Shown one piece after another: positions 16,023 to 23,716 of a stretch of DNA of 32,906 bases. Origin of the DNA: Desulfovibrio sp. GTDB taxonomy: Bacteria; Desulfobacterota; Desulfovibrionia; Desulfovibrionales; Desulfovibrionaceae. The position numbers and the translations under genes are program-made. The notes under the pieces were generated by a model. The model had not been told where the DNA came from and did not search any database. It saw nothing but the letters and a program-made list of their open reading frames with translations. Location: contig NZ_JAHZAA010000002.1 of the NCBI RefSeq assembly GCF_019424165.1, positions 177,065 through 209,970 of the forward strand, given 5' to 3'. Each line of letters opens with the position of its first letter. The stretch's first letter is position 1.

Positions 16023-17027
16023 TCAGTTTGAGTTGGCCGTGCGCACAAAAACATTATAAGCCTGACGGCTTTCCTGGGCGCTATTGTTCAGCTCCTGCCG
16101 CACCGGGCTGTAAAAGCCCTCGTCCAGCCCCCGGCCCAGAAAACCCTCATAGCGGGCAGCCTGTTTAAGAAAATCACGATAGGCCCGCTCCACCTCCGGG
16201 GCAGCCGGAAATGGCGGTTGCCCGGCCCGGCGCAGCCCGGCCTCCAGCCTGCCCCGCACCTGCCCGAGAGCCTGACGGTCGGGCGCCTGGGCGGCCAGCA
16301 ATTCCGCCGCGTCGGCATACAGGCTGAAAATATTTCTGGCTTCCAGAATCTGCCGCCTGAGCGGATGGCCGTAAAGCAGTGTTTCTTCGGCCTTGACGGC
16401 CCGCCCTTCCACAAGGGCCAGATACCCATCCCGGGCAGCCATAAAGCGCTCATGCCCCTTTTCCAGACTGGCCGCCAGAGCACGCCCCTTCACACCATCA
16501 TCGCGGATGTTTTCATCACGCACGTAGCGCCCCAGCGCCGCGTAATCGGCCCGCATGCTCTGGATGCTCTTTTCCATATCGTCCACCCACCGGGAAAGGG
16601 CCGCAGCTTCATCCTCGCCGAACATATCCGCAGGCGACGCCAGACGGCGCGCAAGCACCTTGCCGTCTCCGCCCGGTGCAGGGCGCGGAGGAAAAGTCCA
16701 TTCCCGCAGGTAGTGGCGCACATTTTCCAGCATGGTTTCGGCCTGCGTATAATAGGGTTCGGCCAGAGTAGCCGCAGCCACATTATAGAAAGCCACCATG
16801 GCGTCGGCCTTTTCAAGCTCTTCTTGTGAGGGCGGTGGCCCCTGAACCTGCTCTTCATAGGGCAGACGATCCTGCGAAGCCTTGTCAGCCGCGGTAGAAT
16901 CCGTTTTCAACGCCTGCCGAGCCTGTTCCTTTGCAGCGGAAGAGGCGTCTTCATTGCCGCCGGAATCGCAGCCCGCAAAGCACAGGGCCATAAGGCAGGC
17001 AAGCAGTATATAGAGTCGTTTTTTCAT
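16023..17027 (-). CDS. DUF3829 (YiiG-like) lipoprotein
   Basis: A 334-residue envelope protein. Residues 1-20 form a lipoprotein signal (MKKRLYILLACLMALCFAGC), with FAGC as lipobox and Cys20 as the lipidated residue, followed by a Ser/Ala/Glu-rich linker. The rest is almost all helical and charged, and its pattern (an N-terminal FYN segment, a mid YVRDENIRDDGVKGR segment, a late AYNVFVR ending) resembles YiiG and DUF3829 proteins of enteric bacteria, whose function is unknown. Hairpins lie on both sides, so it is probably a single-gene unit. The start has only a weak ribosome site. Lipoprotein status is firm; the family call is moderate. Confidence 0.75.
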   Translation of the reverse strand: MKKRLYILLACLMALCFAGCDSGGNEDASSAAKEQARQALKTDSTAADKASQDRLPYEEQVQGPPPSQEELEKADAMVAFYNVAAATLAEPYYTQAETMLENVRHYLREWTFPPRPAPGGDGKVLARRLASPADMFGEDEAAALSRWVDDMEKSIQSMRADYAALGRYVRDENIRDDGVKGRALAASLEKGHERFMAARDGYLALVEGRAVKAEETLLYGHPLRRQILEARNIFSLYADAAELLAAQAPDRQALGQVRGRLEAGLRRAGQPPFPAAPEVERAYRDFLKQAARYEGFLGRGLDEGFYSPVRQELNNSAQESRQAYNVFVRTANSN

Positions 17028-17041
17028 AGTTTCAGACGCAA

Positions 17042-17068
17042 AAGCCCCACAGGCAACCTGCGGGGCTT
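17042..17068 (-). terminator. Intrinsic terminator after the HAD gene
   Basis: AAGCCCC...GGGGCTT arms with an inner CAGG/CCTG pair; read on the minus strand the stem ends in GGGGCTTTTGCG. It starts about 15 bp after the HAD stop codon. Confidence 0.7.
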
Positions 17069-17083
17069 GCTGTTATATGTTGC

Positions 17084-17737
17084 TCAGGCCGAGGCTACGC
17101 GGGCCGCAATCCAGTCATTGAGTCCCGTAAGGTCTTCGGCCCAAGGGTAGGCAGTGTCCGAGGCAGGTTTGATGTCCGGTCCCACACCGTAAAAAAGCGT
17201 ACCCACCTCTTCCGCCGCATCGCGGTCTGTAGGGGCGTCACCCACCATAAGCACATTTTCCGGGGCCAGGGGCAGCGGGGCCACAATCTGGGCCAGAAGC
17301 CGGGCCTTGGCCGGAGGAGAGCCGTGAATGGACGTAAAATACTGCTCCAGCCCGCGCTCGCGCAGCACAGCCAGCACTTCTTCATGCGGCGCGCCGGAAC
17401 AGACATAGAGGGGCAGCCTGCCCTTCCAGGTGTCCAGCACATCCTTGACGCCGGGAATAAGCGGACAGCGGCGCACTTCGTCCAGGGCGTATTCCGCAAA
17501 CAGGCGGCCCAGCTTTTCGGATTCGTCCTGCGTTATCTCACGGCCCAGCACTTCATTGTAAAGCCATTCAAATTTCCTGTATCTGCTCACACCGCCGTGC
17601 AGGCTGTGGTACATGACAAAACGGTCCTGCGCCTCCTGCCCGTAAGGCGCGGCAATGCGGGCAAAGGCACGGGTTTTTACGGGTACACTGTCCAGTATGA
17701 CGCCGTCACAGTCAAAAACAATACATTGCAGTGACAT
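17084..17737 (-). CDS. HAD-superfamily phosphatase (phosphoglycolate-phosphatase type)
   Basis: A 217-residue HAD hydrolase. Motif I is FDCDGVILDS with nucleophile Asp and acid/base Asp, followed by a helical cap (subclass C1) of about 70 residues; motif II is YVCSGAP and motif IV is MVGDAPTDRDAA. These residues indicate a phosphate ester hydrolase. The start at 17737 has AAGGA five bases upstream; a Met six codons earlier has less support. It lies downstream of the acyltransferase/KdsB-like genes on the same strand with a 240-bp gap, so it may be a late member of that cluster, dephosphorylating a sugar-acid intermediate. It is not a KdsC type, which lacks a cap. Confidence 0.85.
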   Translation of the reverse strand: MSLQCIVFDCDGVILDSVPVKTRAFARIAAPYGQEAQDRFVMYHSLHGGVSRYRKFEWLYNEVLGREITQDESEKLGRLFAEYALDEVRRCPLIPGVKDVLDTWKGRLPLYVCSGAPHEEVLAVLRERGLEQYFTSIHGSPPAKARLLAQIVAPLPLAPENVLMVGDAPTDRDAAEEVGTLFYGVGPDIKPASDTAYPWAEDLTGLNDWIAARVASA

Positions 17738-17883
17738 AATTATCCTTTTCTGCATCCGGGCGTATGCCCTGAAATGGCCTTTCCCGGCAAGCCGGAGGTG
17801 TCTGCGCCTGTTTTCTGCAAGAGCTTTTGTACCGCCCTACAGGGTATGCATTAATTCCATTGACGCAACTTCCGGGAAAAGGG

Positions 17884-17899
17884 CTTTTTTATAAAAAAG
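17884..17899. promoter_or_regulatory. 16-bp AT palindrome upstream of the HAD gene
   Basis: CTTTTTTATAAAAAAG is perfectly palindromic, about 150 bp upstream of the HAD start and downstream of the acyltransferase stop. It could be an operator or promoter-like AT box; evidence is only the symmetry. Confidence 0.3.
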
Positions 17900-17977
17900 G
17901 TACTTGTGCCGTGCCTTACCGGGTCAAAAAATCTTTTGACGCAACCACCCGCACAAAAAGCTCTGCGGAAACATATC

Positions 17978-18700
17978 CTACGAGGTCTGCCCGCTCACAG
18001 GAGAACCGCCCTGCCCGCGCATGCCGATGACACGGGCCGGAACACCACCCACAATGCTGAAAGGGGCCACGTTGCGGGTAACCACGGCGCCCGCGCCCAC
18101 CACCGCACCGCGCCCGATGCGCACATCGGGGGTAATGACGCAGTTGGCCCCTATCCATACATCTTCTTCAATAATGATCTCGCCCGGCACATGGCCCTGA
18201 TGCATCATGGGCACATCCTGGCGGGCTATGCAGTGGTTGGCCGCGCGGATGACCGTTCCCGGTCCCACAGCCGTGTGCGCGCCGATTTCAATGCGGCCCG
18301 CATCGGCCCCCACATGCACATAGGGCGACAGGGCTACGTTGTCATGCAGCACCAGTTCGCCGTCTGTGGCAGTGATAAAGCAGCCGCGCCCAAGGCGCAC
18401 GTTGCTGCCCAAGCGCATGCCCCGGCAGCCTGCAAGGCTCAGGCCCGTGCTGAAGCGCACCGAGCCGCAGCGGGCAAAAAGCCAGCGCCAGCCCGCAAGA
18501 CGCAAGGCCAGGCCCACTGGCGTGGGAATCCAGCCGAGCAGGGCTATCCACAACTCTTCCAGCGCCGCCCCGAGACGGCGGCGCCAGCCCGGAGCGCCAT
18601 GCCCCGGCGCAGCCATAGCAGGATCGGCACATGAGGCGGGGCCGACCTGTTCTGCCTGCCCCGCCTCTTGCGCCATGCCCGTCTTTTCGAGCGCAGCCAT
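17978..18700 (-). CDS. Hexapeptide-repeat O-acyltransferase
   Basis: A 240-residue left-handed beta-helix acyltransferase of the WcaF/maltose-acetyltransferase kind. After an Ala/Gly-rich N-terminus and a hydrophobic stretch (about residues 48-72), hexapeptide repeats run from about residue 95 to 230, including VWIGANCVITPDVRIGRGAV and the family-typical end IVGGVPARVIG. The AANHCIARQDVPMMHQGH segment holds the catalytic-type histidines. It would add acetyl or another acyl group to a sugar. The ATG is only 2 bp after the KdsB-like stop, so the two are coupled. The N-terminal 40 residues look non-homologous, and an internal Met at residue 9 or 29 is possible. Confidence 0.82.
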   Translation of the reverse strand: MAALEKTGMAQEAGQAEQVGPASCADPAMAAPGHGAPGWRRRLGAALEELWIALLGWIPTPVGLALRLAGWRWLFARCGSVRFSTGLSLAGCRGMRLGSNVRLGRGCFITATDGELVLHDNVALSPYVHVGADAGRIEIGAHTAVGPGTVIRAANHCIARQDVPMMHQGHVPGEIIIEEDVWIGANCVITPDVRIGRGAVVGAGAVVTRNVAPFSIVGGVPARVIGMRGQGGSPVSGQTS

Positions 18701-18702
18701 AA

Positions 18703-19473
18703 TTACTTGCTGTATTCCTTCATAAGGTCGTCGCCTTCCATAAGACGGCAGACACGCGCGAGGTCCTCGGGGGTGTCCACGCTCCAGGTGCGGCTGGCCG
18801 TGGGAACCATGCGCACTTTTTCGCCGTACTCAAGGATGCGCATCATGTCCACGGACTCGTAGATTTCCAGGGGGCTTTCTTCCATTTCGTTAAAGCGCAG
18901 CAGATAATCGCGGCGGAAAGGAATAATGCAGACCTGCTTGCGCATGGGGACCCTGTCCGAGCCTTTTTTGCGCGAAGGGATGGGCTCACGCGAGAAGTAG
19001 AGGGCATCGTTGAATTTGTCCACCACCACCTTGACTTCATTGGGGTCTTCAAATTCTTCAAGGGTATCCATATCAGCCATGAGGTTGGTCACGTTGATGG
19101 ACGGATCAGCCAGCATGGGGGCCACGGCGGCGTCGATCATTTCGGGACGCACCATGGGTTCATCGCCCTGCACCATAACAACGATGTCGGCTTTTTTACC
19201 GGTGGCGGCCTCAATCTTGAGCAGGGCTTCGGCCGTGCGCGTAGAGCAGCGCACGTGATGATCACCGGTCATAACGCAAGGCAGGCCTGCATCCCTGCAG
19301 TAATTTTCAATAATTTCATCGCAGGTGGCCACATAGGTGGACGAAAGTGTTTTGCTCATGCCCGTGCGAAAGGCCACATGGCCCACCATGGGTACATTGT
19401 GGATGAGGGCAAGCGGCTTGCCGGGATACCGGCTGGACCCCATGCGCGCGGGAATGATGGCGATAATGTTCAT
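18703..19473 (-). CDS. KdsB-like cytidylyltransferase of uncertain sugar-acid substrate
   Basis: A 256-residue CMP-sugar synthetase of the KdsB family (CTP + 3-deoxy-ulosonate to CMP-sugar). Nucleotide and metal features are kept: IPARMGSSRYPGKPL at the N-terminus, VQGDEPM (residues 101-107) and VDTPEDLARV near the end. But the usual DHxSGTER signature reads DHHVRCSTRT (residues 71-80), and the RHLGIYGYR segment with the Kdo-binding His is replaced by RKQVCIIPFRR. This suggests a substrate other than Kdo. AAGGAG lies seven bases before the ATG. Neighbours are an SDR epimerase upstream and an acyltransferase 2 bp downstream. Fold assignment is firm; substrate is open. Confidence 0.85.
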   Translation of the reverse strand: MNIIAIIPARMGSSRYPGKPLALIHNVPMVGHVAFRTGMSKTLSSTYVATCDEIIENYCRDAGLPCVMTGDHHVRCSTRTAEALLKIEAATGKKADIVVMVQGDEPMVRPEMIDAAVAPMLADPSINVTNLMADMDTLEEFEDPNEVKVVVDKFNDALYFSREPIPSRKKGSDRVPMRKQVCIIPFRRDYLLRFNEMEESPLEIYESVDMMRILEYGEKVRMVPTASRTWSVDTPEDLARVCRLMEGDDLMKEYSK

Positions 19474-19524
19474 GTAGCGGCTCCTTATGGCCTCAAATTT
19501 TCAAAAATATTTTCAGCATGCGTC

Positions 19525-19560
19525 GCCGGGCAGGCGTTTCGACAGAAGAGCCTGCCCGGC
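19525..19560. terminator. Long hairpin between epimerase and KdsB-like genes
   Basis: GCCGGGCAGGC and GCCTGCCCGGC form an 11-bp perfect stem with a 14-base loop in the 117-bp gap. No U-tract follows on the minus strand, so it may be an attenuator, an mRNA processing or stabilising site, or a weak terminator. Confidence 0.5.
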
Positions 19561-19590
19561 CAAAAGAAAAAAGCCGTGCGCAAACAGCGC

Positions 19591-20505
19591 CTAATCGTCT
19601 GTAGCCACAAGATACCCGCCCTCTGACTCCAGCTCCGGGTGCATTTCCTTATGCTCTTCTTCCATAACGCGCAGGATGCCCTGCCCGAGGTCCACGGTAA
19701 GCGGCGGCACCAGCTTGCGGCCCACCTTGGGCATAAAGGCATAGGGCGTTACCTGGTAGTGCCCGCTGTTGGGGTCATTCTGGTAATTGATGACCAGCTC
19801 CTTACCCAGCATTTCGCCGATCATCTTGAACAGGTCGCCGACGCGCATGGGCTGGTTGCCGGAGATGATGATGTTCTGGTTTTCAAATTCCGGGGCCAGC
19901 ACGGCCAGGGTGGCGGCGCTGGCATCGTCCACATGCACGTATTCGCGCAGGGCCGTGGGCGCGCCGTAGTAGGTGATGCCGCCTGTGGAAAGCGCCTCGT
20001 ACACAAAACGGTTGATGGCGTTGCGCCTGTCTGACCGGGGGCCATACAGCGAGCCGTAGCGCAGTATGGTGTAGGGCAGGTTGTGCATGGCCTGATAATT
20101 TTCAATATACAGCTCGCACGCCTGCTTGCTGCAACGGTAAAACCCGCCCGACTTGCCGTACACGTACAGGGAGCTGGCAAAGACATAGCGCTTTACCCCG
20201 GCCTGGCGGCAGGCTTCAAGGATCATGACGTTGCCGAGCACGTTGATGCGCGCCGTGTCCACCGGGCGGTTATTGGCTTCGCCGATGTCGGCGATGCCCG
20301 CGTAGTTGAACACCATGTCTGCGCCTTCCACAGCCCTGTGCACGGTTTCTTCTTCAAGAATATTGCCCGTGAGCATGGCCTGATCAGGCCGCAGCCAGGG
20401 AGAGGGGTGCAGGTCAACAATCGTGACTGCATGCCCGGCATCGGAAAGCTTGTCGCAAATATGCGAACCCAGAAAGCCGGATCCGCCGAAAACGGTTATC
20501 TTCAC
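19591..20505 (-). CDS. NAD(P)-dependent sugar epimerase/dehydratase (extended SDR)
   Basis: A 304-residue extended short-chain dehydrogenase. The dinucleotide loop GGSGFLGSH starts at residue 8; catalytic Ser/Tyr/Lys appear as FASSLYVYG and YRCSK (YxxxK), followed by the typical RYGSLYGPR and REYVHVDDAS. It probably acts on a nucleotide-linked or free sugar, as in UDP-sugar epimerases. The start is GTG at 20505, with GGGGAG seven bases upstream and a stop of the aldolase just 2 bp before, so the two genes are translationally coupled. That tight link to an aldolase and a CMP-transferase suggests a shared sugar-acid pathway. Substrate unknown. Confidence 0.85.
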   Translation of the reverse strand: MKITVFGGSGFLGSHICDKLSDAGHAVTIVDLHPSPWLRPDQAMLTGNILEEETVHRAVEGADMVFNYAGIADIGEANNRPVDTARINVLGNVMILEACRQAGVKRYVFASSLYVYGKSGGFYRCSKQACELYIENYQAMHNLPYTILRYGSLYGPRSDRRNAINRFVYEALSTGGITYYGAPTALREYVHVDDASAATLAVLAPEFENQNIIISGNQPMRVGDLFKMIGEMLGKELVINYQNDPNSGHYQVTPYAFMPKVGRKLVPPLTVDLGQGILRVMEEEHKEMHPELESEGGYLVATDD

Positions 20506-20507
20506 AG

Positions 20508-21311
20508 TTATTCTCCCCGATCCGGCCGCTCAGCAGCATGCCAGAGAAAGACGGAATCAATGCCGTAGGCAATAAAGCGGCTGCCTGCCGCGACCTGCCG
20601 CCTGAGTTCGGCCGGGTCGGGCTGCACGATATGCAGCCCCATGCGGGCCTTGTGGCGGGCGCAGGCGGCCGCGATGCGTTCCATAGCCGCCTTGAAGTCC
20701 TTATGGTCAAACTGCCCCGTAAGCCCCATGGAGCCGGAAAGATCGTATGGGCCGACCATGATGGCGTCCAGGCGCGGATGCGACAGGATGGCGTCCAGAT
20801 TTTCCACAGCGCGAATATGCTCTATCTGCGCCACAAGAAATATTTCGGGCGCGAGGGAGCCGCGATACGCATCAAAGCATTTGCCGAACGCATTGGCCCG
20901 GCAAAAGCCCACTCCCCTGTATTCATCGGCGGTTTCTCCGGCGGGACGCCAATGGTCCTGCCCGGGATAAACGGCCCAGTCAATGGCGCGATCCAGTTGC
21001 TCGCGGCTTTCAATCATAGGAAAAATCAGCCCTTGAGCGCCCGCCTCCAGGGCGGACTTGATCTGGGTTTTCCCGGCTTCGGGCAGGCGGGCAAAGGGCG
21101 CTGCCCCGCCACACTCGATGGCCCGGAAGATGTCCGGCAGTCCGGTGCGGCCAAAGGAGCCGTGTTCCATATCCACAGCCACCCAGTCATAGCCCGCGCG
21201 AGCCATAAGCTCCGCCACATCCGCAGAGGGCAACTGCAACCATGTGCCTACTGTGGCTTTGTCCGCAGCCAGAAGCGCGCGTATTTCGTGTACGGTCATA
21301 TCAAACGGCAT
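20508..21311 (-). CDS. HpcH/HpaI-family aldolase
   Basis: A 267-residue class II pyruvate-type aldolase of the HpcH/HpaI (2,4-dihydroxyhept-2-enedioate aldolase) family, which cleaves or forms 4-hydroxy-2-oxoacids from pyruvate and an aldehyde. Visible features: VAVDMEHGSFG, the substrate Arg in APFARLPEAG, IFPMIES, YRGVGFCRANAFG, VAQIEH (metal-binding Glu) and DAIMVGPYDLSGSMG. A family-atypical stretch WRPAGETADE precedes the RG motif. It is the first gene of the minus-strand glycan cluster and has a good promoter (21346-21374). The start at 21311 has a weak ribosome site; Met5 is an alternative. In this setting it may run in the condensation direction to make a 3-deoxy-2-ulosonic acid; that is inference. 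Confidence 0.85.
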   Translation of the reverse strand: MPFDMTVHEIRALLAADKATVGTWLQLPSADVAELMARAGYDWVAVDMEHGSFGRTGLPDIFRAIECGGAAPFARLPEAGKTQIKSALEAGAQGLIFPMIESREQLDRAIDWAVYPGQDHWRPAGETADEYRGVGFCRANAFGKCFDAYRGSLAPEIFLVAQIEHIRAVENLDAILSHPRLDAIMVGPYDLSGSMGLTGQFDHKDFKAAMERIAAACARHKARMGLHIVQPDPAELRRQVAAGSRFIAYGIDSVFLWHAAERPDRGE

Positions 21312-21636
21312 GCCGCCGCAGGGTTGAGGTTACATCCGAACTACCAGTATACGCCCAGCCGCAGCGGCACGCAATACAGCCCAAAGGGGCCTGCCCCGAC
21401 TCGCATATTTGCAAGTAACGCCGGAACATGTATGTTTGCAGTGTGGGCATATGCGATTTCGCCTGTCCCGGCTCCACATTTTCGCGGCAGGCCGGATTTG
21501 CTGCCCTGTTTCAACGCCGCCGGATGGCCTCCGGCGCTTACCAGCGTAATGTGCTGCGCGCACGCCTTTCCGGCGGGTGTCCGCCCCTGCGGCCGCCAGA
21601 GCAACTTCAAAGCAAAATTGCCCGCAAGGAGGATAT
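21312..21636. other. Divergent control region, aldolase cluster and MoeA-like gene
   Basis: About 325 bp. It contains the aldolase-side promoter at 21346-21374, an AACAT-GT-ATGTT inverted repeat near 21426-21437 and a GCCGGATGG/CCTCCGGC hairpin near 21524-21540. No gene is supported inside it. Confidence 0.5.
21346..21374 (-). promoter_or_regulatory. Sigma-70-like promoter for the aldolase cluster
   Basis: Read on the minus strand: TTGCGT (21369-21374), 17 bases, TATACT (21346-21351). The leader to the ATG at 21311 would be about 28 bases. Confidence 0.6.
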
Positions 21637-23625
21637 ATGGCTTCCCAAAGCAATATCTACACGCAAACCGTGCCTCTGGGCGACGCCCTTGACAAGCTGC
21701 TCGGCGCTCTGGACGCGGCCCGCGCCGCTGACGGCCAGAACCGGCTGCCGCTGCCCGTACCCTGCCCGACAAAAGATGCCGACGGACGCGTGTTGAGCCA
21801 ATTTGTCACCGCGGCCGCCGACTTTCCTCCTTCGCCGCTGGCCGCCGCAAAGGGATATGCCCTCAAGGCTGCGGACACCTATACCGCCGACAGCAACAAT
21901 CCCGCCCAGTTGCAGGAGGGAAAAAGCTGCTTTGCCGTCCGGTCCGGTGACATGCTCCCCCCAGGCTGCGATGCTGTGGCCCTGCCGGTTCACGCAGCCG
22001 TGGACGGCAATGGCGGCGTCAGCATTACGGCCCCCATGCTGCCGTGGCTGCATGTGCGCAGGGCCGGAGCGGACATGGCCGCAGGAGAGACCCTTTTTCC
22101 GCGCAACCACATTCTACGTCCCGCGGATCTGGGCGCGCTGCTGGCGGCTGGAGTCGCTGAAGTTCAGGTATGGGACCGCCTGCAACTGCACCTCGCGGCC
22201 GTGGGTGGCTCTGCCTCAGCCTCCGGAAAAGACGGGCCGTCAGCAACTGCCGCTGCGGACGGCATCATCCCGGCCCTGGCGGCCCAGGCGCAAGATATTG
22301 ACTGTCACGCGCAGACAGCGCCCTGCCTGCCCGCCGATGCCGATGCCGTGCGTAATTTTTTGCAGTCCGCCCTGAAGGCCGGGGCGCACGCCCTGCTGCT
22401 GTGCGCCACAGGCGACGATGCCCTGACGGCCGTGCGCGACCTGATGGAACGTGAAGGAAGAATTGTGGCCCCCGCCATCGGCCTGCTGCCCGGCTCACCG
22501 GCCATGACGGCCGTATATGAAGGCAGGCCCGTTTTTTGCCTGCCATCGTCGCCCGCAGGCAGCCTCACGGCCTTTGACGCCCTGGTGGCTCCGGCGCTGC
22601 TGCTCATGTCGCGTCGTCCGGGCCTGTGTTATGCCAAAACACTTACCGGCAGCGCCGATGCGGCCGGAGAACTGGCGGCAGAGCTGGCGGCCAGCCTGCC
22701 CGCGCATCCCGGCCTTGATGTTTTTGCCCCTCTGGCCCTGACCCGCGTGGCGGAAAAAATCGTAGCCATGCCCCTTCGCATGGGCGAAGGCCATAAAAGC
22801 GCGGCCCGCACCCAGGCGCTTGCCCACATTACGGCCAGCGACAAGGGCGCGGCTCTTGGCAGCATGGTGCGCGCCCGGCCCCTGCGCCCGGCCGACAGCC
22901 TGTACAACACGCTGTTCTGCGCCGGAGGCGATGATGTGGCGCTGGACCTGCTTGCTGACGAGCTGTTGCGCCTGCCGCATGCCATACGCCTTGTCTGCGC
23001 TGGCGCAGATGCTGTCGACGCCGTGCAGGCCCTGAAAAACCGGCACTGCCATATGGCTGTGCTGCATATGGCTGACGACGACAAGGGCGGCTTCAATTTT
23101 GCCTTTGTGCAGCAGCACTGGCCCGAGGGCAAAATTGCCCTGATCAATCTGGTTATCCGGCAGGTCGGGCTGGTGGTTCCTGCGGGCAACTCACAGGGGC
23201 TCAAAAGCGTGGCTGACATTAAACGCATGAAATTGCGCTGCGTTAACCGCCAGGCCGGCTCAAGCACCCGCATGCAGTTTGACGCACTTTTGCGTCATGC
23301 GGGCATGACCCCGCAGGATGTTCCGGGTTATGAAAATGAGGTGGAAAGCCAGCTTGCCGTAGCCGCCGCCGTACTTACGGGAAAAGCCGACTGCGGCCCG
23401 GGCGTGGCGGCCGCAGCCCGCGCGGTGGGGCTGGACTTTATCCCCCTGGCGGGCGAGCGCTGGGACCTTGCCGTCCCCGAGGAGTTCAGGGAAGACCCCC
23501 GTGTGGTCAGTGTAATAAGCCTGCTGCAAAAGCCGGAATTCAAAAAACGCCTTGAGAGCCTTGGTGGTTACAACACCCGCCTGACCGGACAAAAACTTGA
23601 GCTTGGCGTCCGTCTTGGGGCGTGA
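21637..23625 (+). CDS. MoeA-like protein fused to a substrate-binding-protein-like domain
   Basis: A 662-residue cytoplasmic fusion. Residues about 1-370 follow MoeA (molybdenum insertase) in layout: an N-terminal linker region, an MPT-binding-type domain with ATGDDALTAVRDLMEREG, and VFCLPSSPAGSLTAFDALV. Residues about 380-662 resemble the PBP-type domain found fused to MoeA or LysR-like molybdate regulators (GLVVPAGNSQGLKSVADI, RCVNRQAGSSTRMQFDALL). The MoeA motifs are degraded: the conserved AMDGYA Asp is Lys72 (AAAKGYA), the SGGVSVGE loop is absent, and PGNP is PSSP. AGGAGG precedes ATG 21637 by four bases. A cofactor-sensing or chaperone role is possible; a working insertase is unlikely. 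Confidence 0.8.
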   Translation: MASQSNIYTQTVPLGDALDKLLGALDAARAADGQNRLPLPVPCPTKDADGRVLSQFVTAAADFPPSPLAAAKGYALKAADTYTADSNNPAQLQEGKSCFAVRSGDMLPPGCDAVALPVHAAVDGNGGVSITAPMLPWLHVRRAGADMAAGETLFPRNHILRPADLGALLAAGVAEVQVWDRLQLHLAAVGGSASASGKDGPSATAAADGIIPALAAQAQDIDCHAQTAPCLPADADAVRNFLQSALKAGAHALLLCATGDDALTAVRDLMEREGRIVAPAIGLLPGSPAMTAVYEGRPVFCLPSSPAGSLTAFDALVAPALLLMSRRPGLCYAKTLTGSADAAGELAAELAASLPAHPGLDVFAPLALTRVAEKIVAMPLRMGEGHKSAARTQALAHITASDKGAALGSMVRARPLRPADSLYNTLFCAGGDDVALDLLADELLRLPHAIRLVCAGADAVDAVQALKNRHCHMAVLHMADDDKGGFNFAFVQQHWPEGKIALINLVIRQVGLVVPAGNSQGLKSVADIKRMKLRCVNRQAGSSTRMQFDALLRHAGMTPQDVPGYENEVESQLAVAAAVLTGKADCGPGVAAAARAVGLDFIPLAGERWDLAVPEEFREDPRVVSVISLLQKPEFKKRLESLGGYNTRLTGQKLELGVRLGA

Positions 23626-23633
23626 TAAGAAAA

Positions 23634-23661
23634 AGCCCCGCCGTCGGCAAACGGAGGGGCT
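23634..23661 (-). terminator. Intrinsic terminator after the ADH-like gene (and end of the MoeA-like gene)
   Basis: AGCCCC and GGGGCT with inner CCGT/ACGG form the stem; on the minus strand it ends GGGGCTTTTTCTT, a good U-tract. The stop of the plus-strand gene is just 9 bp away. Confidence 0.75.
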
Positions 23662-23716
23662 GGGTATGGACCGGACTGCGGCAGATCAGTCCGGCCCTGG
23701 AGGAGAACGAGCAATT

